A DNA stretch of 64,000 bases from Aldrovandia affinis. Taxonomy: Eukaryota > Chordata > Actinopteri > Notacanthiformes > Halosauridae. This document shows positions 11,399-43,860 of the stretch, piece by piece. The DNA lies in assembly GCA_029706075.1 (NCBI GenBank), contig JAINUG010000055.1, positions 186,001 to 250,000 of the forward strand, written 5' to 3'. The translations under genes and the position numbers were made by a program. Each line of letters begins with the position of its first letter. Positions within the stretch are counted from its first letter, which is position 1. The notes under the pieces are model-generated. The model was not told the DNA's origin and did not search any database. It saw only the letters and a list, made by a program, of their open reading frames with translations.

Positions 11399-12209
11399 CA
11401 CTATATGGCCAAAAGTCAGTGGACATCCCTACTAATTATTGAGTTCAGGTGTTTCAGCCACACCCACTGCCAACAGGTGCATAAAATCCAGCACACAGCC
11501 ATGCAATCTCCACAGACAAACATTTAGAATTCAGAATGGCTCGTAAAGAGCTCAGTGACTTTAAATGCGGCACTGTCATAGGATGCGGATGTCACAGGGT
11601 TTGACGGATGCCAGGAGAACGCTACCTTCCAGAATGCATAGTGCCTACTGTAAAGTTTGGTGGAGGAGGGATAATGGTCTGGGGCTGTTTCTCAGGGTTT
11701 GGGATAGGCCCCTTAGTTCCAGGGAAGGGTATTCTTAATGCTACAGGATACAAAGACATCTTATCCAATTGGGCGCTTCCAACTTCGTGGCAACAGTTTG
11801 GGGAAGGCCCTTTGCTGTTCCAGCATGACTGTGCCCCTGTGCACAAAGCGAGGTCCATAAAGACATGGTTAGACGAGTTTGGTGTGGAGGAACACGATTG
11901 GCCTGCACAGAGCCCTGACCTCAACCCCTTTGAACACCTTTGGGAGGAATTAGAAGCCTTCTCGTGAGCCAGGCCTTCTCGTCCAACATCAGTGCCTGAC
12001 CTCACAGATGCTTTTTTGGCTGAATGGGCACAAATTCCCACAGACACACTCCAAAATCTTGTGGAAAGCCTTCCCAGAAAAGTGGCAGCTGTCATAGCCG
12101 CAAAGGGGGGTCCAACTCCATATTAATGCCCATGGTTTTAGAATGGGATGTCCAACAAGCTCATATAGGTGTGATGGTCAGGTGTCCACTGACCTTTGGC
12201 CATATAGTG
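11399..12209 (+). mobile_element. Internally deleted Tc1 nested in the 10.3-12.4 kb element
   Basis: Termini CACTATATGGCCAAAAGTCA and its inverse at the right end, flanked by TA at 11397-11398 and 12210-12211. It is 811 bp, so about half of a full Tc1 is missing. Confidence 0.92.
11608..11967 (+). pseudogene. Tc1 transposase C-terminal fragment
   Basis: Reads [39 protein letters not shown] (second Asp) and [20 protein letters not shown] (Glu). PIEHLW has become PFEHLW. The helix-turn-helix and first Asp are lost in the internal deletion just upstream, and a frame change follows at about 11965. Confidence 0.88.
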
Positions 12210-12577
12210 TATTTCCGGTTCCGTAGTCTAGCGACTAGCGAGCTCCTCCATCTGGCGTGGAGCATCATTAAACGACCAGATCTCAAGTCACAGGGAGTAT
12301 ACAGAAATTTGCTTGAAATGCCGTATTTGGCAGCAGTTCGGCAGCCTGTGCGAACACGCCAAATTCGATTTTGTTTGAAGTATACTGAGGCCTTCAGTGT
12401 CCCACATCTCACTCTGCTTTTCCTTCTCCGTTCTTCAGTGGAACACAGAAACAGACTTCCATTCCCTGGGTTTTCCGGAATGTGGGAGAACAAGCTGCTT
12501 CAGTCAATGGTTCCTACATGGTCCAGGCAAGTAATGCCGCTCTTTTAAAAAGCCAGTCCTAATGAGCAGGAGAAGTT

Positions 12578-12835
12578 GAGGTTAAGCACTATGACGAGGT
12601 TAGGATATGCTAACAGAGGTTAAGCACTATGACGAGGTTAGGATATGCTAACAGAGGTTAAGCACTATGACGAGGTTAGGATATGCTAACAGAGGTTAAG
12701 CTCTATGACGAGGTTAGGATATGCTAACAGAGGTTAAGCACTATGACGAGGTTAGGATATGCTAACAGAGGTTAAGCACTATGACGAGGTTAGGATATGC
12801 TAACAGAGATTAAGCACTATGATGAGGTTAGGATA
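12578..12835. repeat. 38-bp minisatellite, about 6.8 copies
   Basis: Near-perfect tandem copies of a unit starting GAGGTTAAGCACTATGACGA and ending GGATATGCTAACA. Period 38 bp measured from 12578 to 12616. Diverged relatives continue to about 12980 and again at 13541-13660. Confidence 0.95.
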
Positions 12836-12982
12836 ACTGTATGTGGCTGGTGACATTGCGCCGGTCTGTGTGTTTATGGCGAGGTTGGGATATGCTAACA
12901 GTGTTTAATGGACAGGAAGCATTGATACAAAGTCCATAAGAAAGTTTGAGTGCCGTGAGACGGGGGTTGGGATATGGGATAT

Positions 12983-13540
12983 TAGGGGTGTAACGGTACA
13001 CAAAAATCACAGTTCGGTACATACCTCGGTTTTGAAGTCACAGTTCGGTATACGTTTTCGGTACAGCGGGGGGAAAAAAATGCAAAACATAAAATTGCTT
13101 TTCATTTATTATTAACTTTGTAAACAGCGACCAATTGGCCATAATTTGAACAAAGAACTGAAATGTGGACGAGAGGTAACTTCGTAGCAAATCCTGTGCT
13201 ATATAAACACCTACGGCGTTTGTTATCGCTTTGCTCATTTGCGTTCACCATACTGAGTACGAAGCTCGGCTGTGCTAAGTTAATCTCTCTAGTTCAGTGG
13301 TGTACCATAGACCATAGATATAAAAACTTTTATATATACGTATACATCTATGCCATACATGTATGTGGGCTGAACGAACAACATCTGGCCCTTTGCACAA
13401 GTTGTGAGTTTTTAATTAAGTTCCGCACACACAAAAAAGTTCTGCACGTGCGTTTGTGCATTCGTTCGGTTCACATCGCGTACCGAACTGAAAGTCCTGT
13501 ACCGAAGTTCGGTACGAATATGTGTACTGTTACACCCCTA
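12983..13540. mobile_element. Non-autonomous hAT inserted in the minisatellite
   Basis: Ends TAGGGGTGTAACGGTACAC and GTGTACTGTTACACCCCTA, flanked by the 8-bp duplication TGGGATAT at 12975-12982 and 13541-13548. Length 558 bp. Subterminal TTCGGTAC motifs recur in both orientations. No coding capacity. Confidence 0.92.
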
Positions 13541-13645
13541 TGGGATATGGTTACTAAATCCGTAAGGAAGATTGAGTGCCGTGAGACAGAGGTTGGGATA
13601 TGTTTACTGAATCCGTGAGGAAGTTTGAGCGCCGTGAGATGGAGG

Positions 13646-13660
<15 letters not shown>
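13541..13660. repeat. Diverged minisatellite units next to zmynd8 stop
   Basis: Units of about 50 bp containing TGCCGTGAGACAGAGGTTGG and GATATGTTTACTGAATCCGT, related to the 38-bp array. They run into the 3' end of zmynd8 exon 20. Confidence 0.8.
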
Positions 13661-34182
<20,522 letters not shown>

Positions 34183-34411
34183 GGCTAACACAGTGTTATG
34201 TCAATGCTTAAACAACATGGAGGACAGACTCAGTCCTCGCACTGAGCAGAGTGGGCTTGGCACTTCAGGCTCGGCGATCAAGGCCATCTGATAGAAGCCA
34301 GACCCTGAGTGGCCCCTATTCGCTGGCAGGATGTAAGACCGCAGCCGATTGGTTGAAACGTTTCCTGAGTGATTATCTTTGTTCGGCTCAGGCAGGCAGG
34401 CAGGAGCAGCT
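34183..34411 (-). other. zmynd8: zmynd8 5' UTR part of exon 1
   Basis: Sequence upstream of the MHPQ start codon. A pyrimidine-rich acceptor (TTTTTTGTGTGCACAG) on the minus strand would start the exon at 34411. An in-frame TGA at 34201-34203 lies seven codons before the ATG, which supports 34182 as the true initiator. A longer reading frame from 34446 ends at that stop and could act as an upstream ORF if transcribed. Confidence 0.45.
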
Positions 34412-35633
34412 CTGTGCACACAAAAAAGAAAGCTAGGCCCAAACAACTAAATTCACATTTTAAATCGCATCTATGCAGAAAATGTCAAAGATTACAGTGT
34501 AATACTACAACTTAAACCTGCATCCAATGTATTATGTGTTCTTTGCTGGTGTATTTGATTTAAAATAGACAAAAAAGGGAAACAGGACAAATCTGCTGGA
34601 GCCTTCAGGCTGAGGAGAAGGCCTTTGTCTCAGAAATCCCTCCCTTTATTTTGGCCATCTCAACAGAAAACACTCTCAGGCAAATAAGGGTGAAGAGGGA
34701 AAGAAACCTTTTCCAGTCGATCCGCTTGTTTTTTTCTGAAAATACATTAAAAACAGGAAAAGCACAGAATTTAAGAGAACTGACCCTGACGTTGCGACAA
34801 AGATCATGTGGGAAAAAGATCCCAAATAAAAATCCTCAATGTACACATGATCAATGTATAAAAGATACATATAAAACTAAATGTTGGTTAATATACTTAA
34901 ATTCAAGATAAATCCACAAGTGCTATTTTTCAGTGATACAGTAAATCTAACAGATCCAGTTGTACTTAGGGGAAAATACTGAACATTCATTTCAAATGCA
35001 CTTTTCAAAAATGTCAAATGTTGAATTATCACTTGAATTTTTTAAATTACATTTGCATGTATTTGTATAAGGTGCCCAGGCTGCTATTAAGAGTGAATAA
35101 GCCATAACATATTTGCATTGTCATAAATGAATGAAATTCCATCTGAAATTGTCTTATGTGCTAATTTTGAAGAAAATACGTTTGTTTAATTTTTCAAAAT
35201 CATTGAGAAAGCAGGAAAGTAAAAGAAACAGAGGAAAGAGAAAGAGTCACTTTGATTAGTTACTGATACTGCACTGAAAACACAAATCCTTTCAAGACAA
35301 ATCCGAGGTGACAGAAAAGTAAATGGAACAGCTCACAGTCAGGGTTTTTCTTTTGTTTGTGTTTACTACTGGACCCTGCTTTGTTGTGCCCGTAGCATGA
35401 TTCTCCTAAATCCTGTGCTTTAATCAACACCAGAACAATTCAGAATATCACTTAAACACGCTGAAAGATTATTTTGGCTCTAAATTGGTCAAATAGAGGC
35501 CAAAGTGGAGGTGTTAATGTAATCGGCCACTCTCCTCACAACACTGATTAGAGTACTTGTTTCTGTGTTTTTAAGCTACAAAATATTATAGTTTGTTTTT
35601 ATTTGTATGTTAAGTTTTGATTATAAAGGTGGC

Positions 35634-35649
35634 GGGGGGGGGGGGGGGG
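35634..35649 (+). repeat. 16-bp poly-G run
   Basis: Uninterrupted G16, flanked by GGTGGC and CCGGG. Potential G-quadruplex and a likely site of length errors. Confidence 0.95.
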
Positions 35650-35833
35650 CCGGGAAGGCTCATCTTCATCATCAAGACAACGATGACCTCTCCTGGACTA
35701 GAAGTGAATGGCAGCCGCAGACACAAAGGTCAATATTCTCACCTATGACCTCCACAATTGTGTGCATGTAATGCATGCTTACAAAAGACGTTCAACCCGC
35801 CAAAGGCCTTTAATCACTACTCTATTTCCTACT

Positions 35834-35933
35834 CTAAAACACATATTTGCAAGTGTTTCGCCATTTTCGTGCAGAATTAAATGCTAAAACACATATTTGC
35901 AAGTGTTTCGTCATTTTCGTACAGAATGAATGC
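35834..35933. repeat. 50-bp tandem duplication
   Basis: Two copies starting CTAAAACACATATTTGCAAG in direct contact, differing at only a few positions. Confidence 0.9.
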
Positions 35934-36667
35934 TATAACGTACAACACATAGTTCATCATCATTAGTTACCCTGGGTGTAAATATCGGATGCCTCAAAAT
36001 GAACACTGGCGTAATTTTTTGCTAACTAAATTATCAATATCTCTCACGTACATGTCATCTGTGGCCAATAAGAAAATGTAATAAAGAAAATATTTACAGA
36101 AGGGCAATAAAAATGGAGAAGAGTTTCATTGTAATTTTTATAGTTACGTTAGTGAGTCATGTCATTCCCTCGTGTTAGTAAACAAGGTCAGTTTAATTGC
36201 TGACCGACCACCTGAGACAGTGGTCAACACATGTCAGATCTGTAGTAATAAGGTAGCATTGCGTTAGCTAGACTAACCTCGGAACAATGACTGTGAACAC
36301 TCGACGTTAAAATACCCAGAAAACGAGAGTTCGGGGACAGTAAATTCCCTTAACACCAAACGACGGTCCAAAGCCAGGTCAACAATGCAATGGACACGCT
36401 TTTGAAATCAGCACAGACATACAGTGGTTAACGTAGCTAGTAAGTTAGTTACACGAACTATCGACTTAACTGGTAACTTAACGTTAACAGTTAGCGACTT
36501 AATTCGTAGACTGACTGGAATACCCAGCTAGCTATCGTTCCTATATGTAACCTTAGCCGACAAGCGACCGTCAGTACTGGCTTGCAATAATGTAAATGCT
36601 CATCCGGTGGGATCGCAACAGTCAGGAGATGTCTTATTGCTAGCATACTTACATTATATCAACAAAC

Positions 36668-36698
<31 letters not shown>

Positions 36699-37196
36699 TT
36701 CGCTAGCTAGATAGCTAACGTTAGTCAATGGCTGTAAGTAGCGAAGTTACTGCTTAAGTAGCTTACGAGCGAGCTAGAAAAAAGTTCAAAAAGTTCGCGT
36801 CCTGATAGCTGGGCGGCACTAACGTTACACACCCATATCTCTTGCTAGCTCGATATAACTAGCGCTTAGTTCGGTACCGAACGTTACAGTATGTGGTTTG
36901 TGGTTAGCTATGCTAGATAAGTAGCCGGTTGATGTAACTTAACGGTAGCTAGCTCTTTATCGAGATGTGTATTTTATTTTTGTGCGAAGTAGCTTGAAAC
37001 GATGTTGCGAACTTAACTAATGTTAGCAAGTCAGGTTTAGCAGACTTGTTATTATTTTCTTATTCAACAACAAGATGGTTATTTCAGTGTTCTGAAATGA
37101 AACGGTTAACAAACGTACTAATTTCATATGATAGTTCGGCTACTGAACGAGCACGTTAGCAGCCAGCTACAGTCATTTTACATTAAAGGCGCTTAC

Positions 37197-37330
37197 CGGT
37201 GCGGCGTAACGTCAGGTTCCTAACATAGCTACGGGGAAGTAGCAGTAACCCTGGCAATTCCGCAACTTTTTTTTTTCATAGGACGTTTGGTTGTCACTCA
37301 CATGAAAAACATTGAAAAGGCGGGACATTT
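37197..37330 (-). other. zmynd8: Candidate zmynd8 non-coding first exon and promoter
   Basis: The minus strand carries a strong splice donor (ACCG|GTAAGC) whose exon would end at 37197. Immediately upstream is CpG-containing sequence with a CRE-like TGACGTTACG. No start codon in a useful frame is seen, so this would be 5' UTR spliced to the exon ending at 34411. The right-hand limit is a guess, and the assignment rests only on the donor, local composition and position upstream of exon 1. Confidence 0.35.
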
Positions 37331-39012
37331 AACTGTAAACGGCGCCTCGGCGGTACACGAAGTAGAACCCTGAATGCGCGAGCACCCTGAATGCGCGAGC
37401 TGTCGTCATGACAGGTTTGGTACCTTTGCGCACGGCGCATGTTTTCAATGGCAGCAGGAGATTCAGTTTAGCATGAATCGAGCAGTGGAAGTCTGAAGTG
37501 GGGAAAAGGGGTTTAGGCGTCAACACATATTTCAGTGTATAAATACAAAGAAAACAGTGGTTTATTTGAATTTGAATTTTTTATTTAACAGGTCACTGCA
37601 AAATATGCCATCATGGTCCAGTAGAATGTTATATGCTTTTGGTAAACTGCTACTAATATTCATAGAAAAACATAAGAACAAACAAAATAGACTGTATGAC
37701 AGGAAGGTGCTAATGTATGTTTACCATCTTTAGGAGCTCCAGCAGGTCGATGAGCATTTTATCATTTGTATTTATAAATAAGTATGCTTGCTTGAAACCC
37801 TATCAGAATAATTTGATTAAATATATTGATCTAATTCAAGGGGAAACAAAGTCAATTTACTGTTTTATTAATTTATTTTCTAATGAATTTTGTTTCTTTG
37901 GTATTCAAAGACAAGCCTGGTCAAGGACATTTCTACTGGTATGGACCGAGTCCATGGTCGCTGTCTTCTTCTATGCGGTAACTGCCATCATGATGCATTG
38001 ATGATGATCCAAGAATACATTCTCAATGCAAGTGATATGCTAAACGTCCCACGGAAATTACAATTATTTTTGAAGTTGTTGTTACCACCTGTTTTTTAAA
38101 GCAAAGATTCACTTTCTGAGTACGTCATGTATTTCATATTATATAAACATGCATACAAACAGACATTTATGCACTCTTTGCTGCTCAGCTTGGACCCTGA
38201 GTTGTAGTTATTCTGTTTGATCTCACTTGCCCACACTCTTGCACTCACAGCTCCTCTGATGGGACAGCCTATGTGAAAGATTCTCACTCAGCACTTATGG
38301 TAATGACCGACACTTTCTCTATACACTTTTCTCTGCAGGGTTTATGACCCATTATCCATTTTACCAATGAAGAAATGTAATGCTGTTGACAGACATGAGT
38401 ATGATTGTAGATGTAGAACTTTTACTTTCAGTGCCTTCTCTTTGGACATGTAGTAAGATAAGTCTTTTAAAATGGTATTAATTGCTTTACTCTGGTTTAA
38501 GGGGAATTGTTTATTGTTTTGGTTGTTACTAAGCACCTCTAGAAGCTTCAATCACTGAATGACTGATATAAATGCTCCTCCAAAACAAAGGCAGTACCTT
38601 CCTTTTACATCTGGATGTCGATAAGGCACAAATGAATGAATGAATGAGTGATGAATAAAAATACTTTGGAGTTATTATTACATTGCTACAGCATACAGGA
38701 ACATTAGGAATGAATGTCCTGTGTTAGCTGGTAAAGCTCTTATAAACTGTATACTGGTTGACCTGTTGAGGTGTGTCAGTTGAGAAGATCAGGACCTGGT
38801 TTTGAAACTGCACCCATAAGTTAGTTGTAATGTTGTGTACCTTGAGTTGTGATAATGTCTTGAATTTCCTACATTGCTGGAAGTTTCTGAGAACAATTGC
38901 AGTGTCAACGAACACAGCATCCTGTTGAGCATCGCATTTGATCTCATTTCAGAAAATGAACCCACGTCTTCATACCTGCTCTACTTCAGCTGGGGCACTA
39001 GCTCCTGTAAGT
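37331..39012. other. Intergenic, no recognised feature
   Basis: AT-rich sequence upstream of zmynd8. A short direct repeat (ACCCTGAATGCGCGAGC) occurs twice at 37368-37400. Confidence 0.5.
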
Positions 39013-39720
39013 ACATTTACATTTTACATTTTAAGCATTTAGCAGACGCTCTTATCCAGAGCGACTTACAATATGTGCATTAATACATGGTAGGAACAAT
39101 CATAGTTTGCGCAACAGATCAGTGCAGTAATACAGCAATAGACATTGTTGTAGGCAGCTGCATACCATGCCTGTAACACTGGGAAGGAAAAGGTTAGTAA
39201 ATTATTATTTTTTAAATGAGGAGTAAGCAGGGATACATATACAAGAAGTGTTGAACAAGTAGGCAGTGGTGATGACAATTGGCTAGATGTAAAGAATTCA
39301 GTGGTAGTGGAGTCTGAAAAGGTGGGTTTTGAGTCTCTTGCAGAAGATCGCAAGTGATTCCGTGGTCCTGACCAATTGCGGAAGGTCATTCCATCACCGA
39401 GGGGTCAGGACAGAGAAGAGGCGAGACCGCGAGGAGCGGCTGCCGGGTGCCCGGAGGGATGGGACAGTCAGTTTGCCAGAGGAGGCGGAACGGAGGGGTC
39501 TGGCTAGGGTGTAGGGTGTGATGAGTGTCTGGAGGTAAGGGGGAGCAGTTCCTCTTGCCGCTTGAAAAGCAAGCACCAGTGATTTGAATCTGATGCGTGC
39601 TGCGATGGGGAGCCAGTGCAGAGAGGAGAGTAGAGGGGTGACATGGGTGAACTTGTGCAGCAGCATTCTGGACTAGTTGCAGTGGCTTGATGGCACAGGC
39701 CGGTAAGTGAGGTAAGGGCT
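39013..39720 (-). mobile_element. 5'-truncated L2-type LINE, 3' end
   Basis: The minus strand encodes the C-terminus typical of L2/CR1-like ORF2 proteins: PLLSSLHWLPIAARIRFKSL, YLQTLITPYTLARPLRS and RWWNDLP after a short gap. The 3' UTR ends with a hairpin-like tail at 39037-39069 (GTAAGTCGCTCTGGATAAGA on the minus strand) and short AAATGTA repeats, as in eel UnaL2-like elements. Confidence 0.85.
39394..39666 (-). pseudogene. L2-type ORF2 C-terminal fragment
   Basis: Ninety residues beginning MLLHKFTHVTPLLSSLHWLP and ending SRSRLFSVLTPR, homologous by motif order to the region after reverse transcriptase in L2-type LINEs. The upstream endonuclease and RT are lost by truncation. Confidence 0.82.
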
Positions 39721-40785
39721 GAGCTCAGCTCCACCTGAACACAGGACGTGTTAAGAATGTGTTCTGAATATTCTGTTTACATGTATGCAAAATGTGTTAT
39801 TGCATTCATACTTGTTGTTTACATGAGTGAACATACATTCTGAATAAAGAGAAGTTTGGACATGTGTTGTATCGTTTCCAGAGATGTCTTCCCCTGCACT
39901 GACATAGGGAGAACGTGTCAACATGTTTGCATATTTTGTTGATCAGTCTATCACACAGAGATTTCATATCTCAATGGGGCTTTCCTGGAAAATAAATTAA
40001 AATGAAAAACCAGATAACTGAAAAATGTGTTAATTTAGCTCCACCCATTTTGATGTGCATGAAGCCTCCTAAGTTCTGGTCTGTTTCATGCAACAGTACC
40101 TTTTCCTTATGTCCTGTATGTAACTCCTATTAATTAGCAAGCAAGTCACAGTAGATTTTTATGTGTGCTTGCTCTACCGGTTGTGGCAGGGTAGAGGAAG
40201 CACACAAAAAGGATCTGAAATATCACAAGATTATTGTCTCATTCTCTCCTCAGACATACAAAATCTTTCCTTCCTTTCTCATCTTTCCTGTCTCACTAGC
40301 TTCATTACAGATGATTCTAGATATCTGTGTAGTTGTATTGGGTGATATATGTTTTTAGAAAGGACAGCTGAATTTGTAACTCCTTTAACCACATTCCAGA
40401 TCAGCTGTTGCATATGTAGTTCTCTCACTCATTTTTATTCTCCACACATTCTTAGCCTTCTCTACTTATCGCTAATGTTTATCACATTTAATTTATTCAT
40501 TTGGCAAAAATGATTGACTTTTGTCCAAAACCACTTATCAGTTCAGTGTCCATGCTAGGCTGTGAAATATGTACACATCACTCAAATTGATCACAATTTT
40601 ACATTGCAGTTTTCAGGTGAAATTGTCCTACATTTGCCAGATTGTCTACTGGCCACGTGCCCTGCCAGACCTGTGCTTTCAGAAAGTAAAAAAGGTACGG
40701 TGCGGGCATTGGGGAAGGGGGTTTTGTGTCCAGGTGTCCTTTAAATTTCCTACTGTGCTTATGTTTCGCATCTGTCATAGGATTA
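39721..40785. other. Intergenic, no recognised feature
   Basis: No coding, RNA or repeat signature recognised. Confidence 0.5.
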
Positions 40786-41532
40786 CAGTCAGGTCCATGA
40801 ATATTTGGACATTTACAAAGTTATTGTTATTTTAGCTGTCTACCACAGCATATTGGAGTTGAAATTAAATAATGAATATGGGCTCAAAGTGCAGACTTTC
40901 AGCTTTAATTTGAGGGTATTTACATCCAAATCGGGTGAACGGTGTAGGAATCAGGTGAACTTTTCATATGTGGTCCCCACCTTTTTAAGGGATCAAAAGT
41001 AATTGGACAATTGGCTGCTCAGCTGTTCCATGGCCAGGTGTGTGTTATTCCCTCATTATTTCATTTACAAGTAAGCAGATACAAGGTCTAGAGTTGATTT
41101 CAAGTGTGGCATTTGCATTTGGAATCCGTTGCTGTTAACTATCAATATGAAGAGCTGTCACTGCCAGGGAAGAAACCCAGCATCTGGTGATGTCTATGGG
41201 TTCCAGACTTTAGGCAAAGGATTTGCAACCAAGTATTAGAAATGACAATTTAATTTATGATTATGTTAGTTTGTACAATTACTTTTGAGCCCCTAAAATT
41301 GGGGGGGGAGGGGGGGCTATGTATATATATATATATAATGGTTGTAATTCCTACACGGTTCATACAATATTTTTGTCAAAACCCTTAAATTAAAGCTGAA
41401 AGTGTACACTTAAAGCACATCTTGATTGTTTCATTTCATGTGCTGGCATACAGAGCCAAAATGATGAAAATTGTGTCCAAATACTCATGGACCTGAGTCC
41501 AAATACTGTCCAAATACTCATGGACCTGACTC
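40786..41532. mobile_element. Tc1-type MITE
   Basis: Left end CAGTCAGGTCCATGAATATT and right end GTCCAAATACTCATGGACCT then GACTC, flanked by TA at 40784-40785 and 41533-41534. An inverted TTAAAGCTGAAAGT/CTTTCAGCTTTAA lies internally. The right end carries a duplicated terminus. No transposase. Confidence 0.9.
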
Positions 41533-41534
41533 TA

Positions 41535-43860
41535 TATGTCAGATTGGATCTAAGTGAAAAACTGACATTGATTATAAGGTACTCCAAATCATCAGCAGAT
41601 ATGCTCTGTGTGAGATACAACAGAAGTGTAACATTTGTTTTATTAAATTTTTTTATTATTTCATCTATGATAGCTGATGTGTTAAAACTATACTATACTA
41701 CACATACACTATACACTCTGCTAAATGGCATATATTACACATGAAATGCAATGTGCAAAAACAAGACCATTGATAAGATGTATTTTCCTCATGCAATAAA
41801 CAGTACAGTAGCCAAGCTGGCATTGTTATTGCACTGCTTGTTATCTTCATTGAATGATGTTGTTTAGCAGTGACCATTGTCAAGAATGTACCAAGTAGAT
41901 GGCCTGTTGACGAAAATGTTGTGTCAGTGTCAGTACATGATTGAATGTAGTCCACTAGAGGGCGCCTGGGGGCTGCTTAAATTGAGGGTGCTGCAAGGGA
42001 CAGCTGTCTGGAGTCCCCTGCTGCATTAATAGGTCATGCCACACTCATGTGAAGAGCTTTCCTTTCCTTGTAGAAATTCACAAACCAGAGGGAGAAAAAA
42101 GTCACACCCTGTGAAACTGGAATTTGGTTATCATTCATTTTCAATGTTGAAAATTAAGTCTCTCACACTCACTTTTTTTTGTCTGCATCTCCATTGAATT
42201 CTCTCTCTCTCCTGCTGTAAGAAATAATTATTGGAGTATTGTGACAAAAAGTCACCGTACCACAATCCTGCACAATTGCAAGTGTCCTCAGATAAATGTC
42301 AGCGCGGTGTAAATTTAACGGCCAACACAGCTGTTATTGTAGGTTTGTTGCCAAGGTTCCTTTGTCACTCCTTTCGCTCTCATTTGAATACAAGAAATAT
42401 CCCAGTCTAGAATGGTGCAGATGGATATGAATTATGTCCATTAAACGTGGAGTGCTTTTGTATTTCTAATTCTAAATTTATATGTCATTTAATGCATTCT
42501 AACTAATAGCAGTGGGACCCAGGACATGGAGTTGCAGTGTGATATTAGAAGCCAGTTGGTCTGTTTTTCACGGTGTCTGGTTCAAGGGTTTCGGCAGAAA
42601 TACAATGAGGGTAACAAGGATTATGCTTGGATCACACAAAAGAGATCGGTCATCGCTGGAAGGCTCCAATAATTCTGACATAAATCCAAACCATTTCCAT
42701 AGGGTGTACCAAGACCTGGCACCCCAGTCTTGAGTGGAAGTATGGCAGAGAGGAGAGAATACATTGTCAGGTATGATTTGTTGAGCAAATTTTCTGTTAC
42801 CATAACACTAATATTAGATGTGAAAAGTGGTGTGTCTGTGTTGACTCTCATATCTTTCACCACCTGGCATGCCTGACACTGTGCCACACAGCCGTTCCCC
42901 ATACCCAGCTTCACTAATTTTCCACATCTCACAAGTGTTACAGCCAGAACAAATTGCTGGAAACCAGAGGCGATTTAAATAGATTTAGAGAGTTCCTATG
43001 ATGAACACGTTTCATATAACCCTGTATAGACACATGCATACAGGCTCAGATGTCTCCTCAGAAGATATGTTAAATAAAGATTACAACAATTACAAACAAA
43101 AATGGGCAGAGCTACTACACTATCAGTGACTCCCCAAAATATGAATCATTGACTTCAAAATAGCCAGTGATTGATAGCCCATTGTAGTCCCACCCATTAT
43201 GGGGTTCATGAAACCTCACCCCCTCTTCACTACTGTTCCCTCTCAACACCTGAGGTGGGACACCTGTGGACCATGGGCAGTGTTGGCCTCACATACGGAC
43301 ATGCAACACCTGAGGTTGATACGTAAATCAGAGCAGGGCATTACTTGTTGCCTTTGTCAGGCTGATATAGTCTTGTTTCTATCTAGTATTTGCTTCAATA
43401 AAATAAAATCCAACTGTGTGGATAACATGCATAACTGTACTTTCAGAATTACTCTGCACAAGAGTGTTCAGCAAACAAAATTATAAGAGTGGAAGTTGCG
43501 TTGTCAGTGAAGGCACATCAGTGGCAGCTGATGATCTACAAATAAAGGAGGCAGAGAGCTTTTTGAACTTGTTTTACATGATTAACAAGCCAGAATATAC
43601 TGTATAAATAAGGCTCATGATTTCCTTTTGGACTTAATTGCAAATAGTTTTTTGCCTGCAGATGAGCTGTGAGCCACTGCGCTAATTTTCTGGAGGGTCT
43701 GTACTGTGAATCTAGGTCACTTGGTCATGGCTCTCTTTGAGCATATACAGTATCTCTCACTTTCTCTCTCTCTCTGCCTAGTTTCCCGGTCTCCCCCTTT
43801 CCCATCATGTCTCTGTCACATGCCACATGACAATCCCTGGATGGGAACAGAGCAGTCTGG
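41535..43860. other. Intergenic, no recognised feature
   Basis: Mostly AT-rich unique sequence. A CT-rich microsatellite lies at 43752-43778. Confidence 0.5.

Larger units (their letters stand above)
10276..12393. mobile_element. Inverted-repeat DNA transposon, possibly PIF/Harbinger
   Basis: About 50-bp inverted termini starting AGGCCTCAGTATACTTCAAA on both ends, almost identical through GTGTTCGCACAGGC. The flanks are TTA (10273-10275) and TCA (12394-12396), which would fit a 3-bp target duplication with one later change, as in PIF/Harbinger. No transposase is recognised; the interior is rich in GCTAGCTA-type motifs and hosts a Tc1. The superfamily call is tentative. Confidence 0.65.
34412..37196. 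other. Candidate 5' intron and CpG-bearing promoter region
   Basis: AT-rich to about 36.0 kb, then sequence rich in GCTAGC and AACGTTA motifs as often seen near teleost promoters. Contains a 16-G run at 35634-35649, a 50-bp tandem duplication at 35834-35933 and a TA/TG repeat at 36668-36698. Confidence 0.45.

Noticed and set aside
12024..12548. 174-codon plus-strand ORF
   Set aside because: It crosses a Tc1 end, the terminal repeat of the enclosing transposon and unique flank, so it is a chance frame.
12578..12835. CRISPR-like array
   Set aside because: The 38-bp units are directly tandem with no unique spacers, and the genome is vertebrate.
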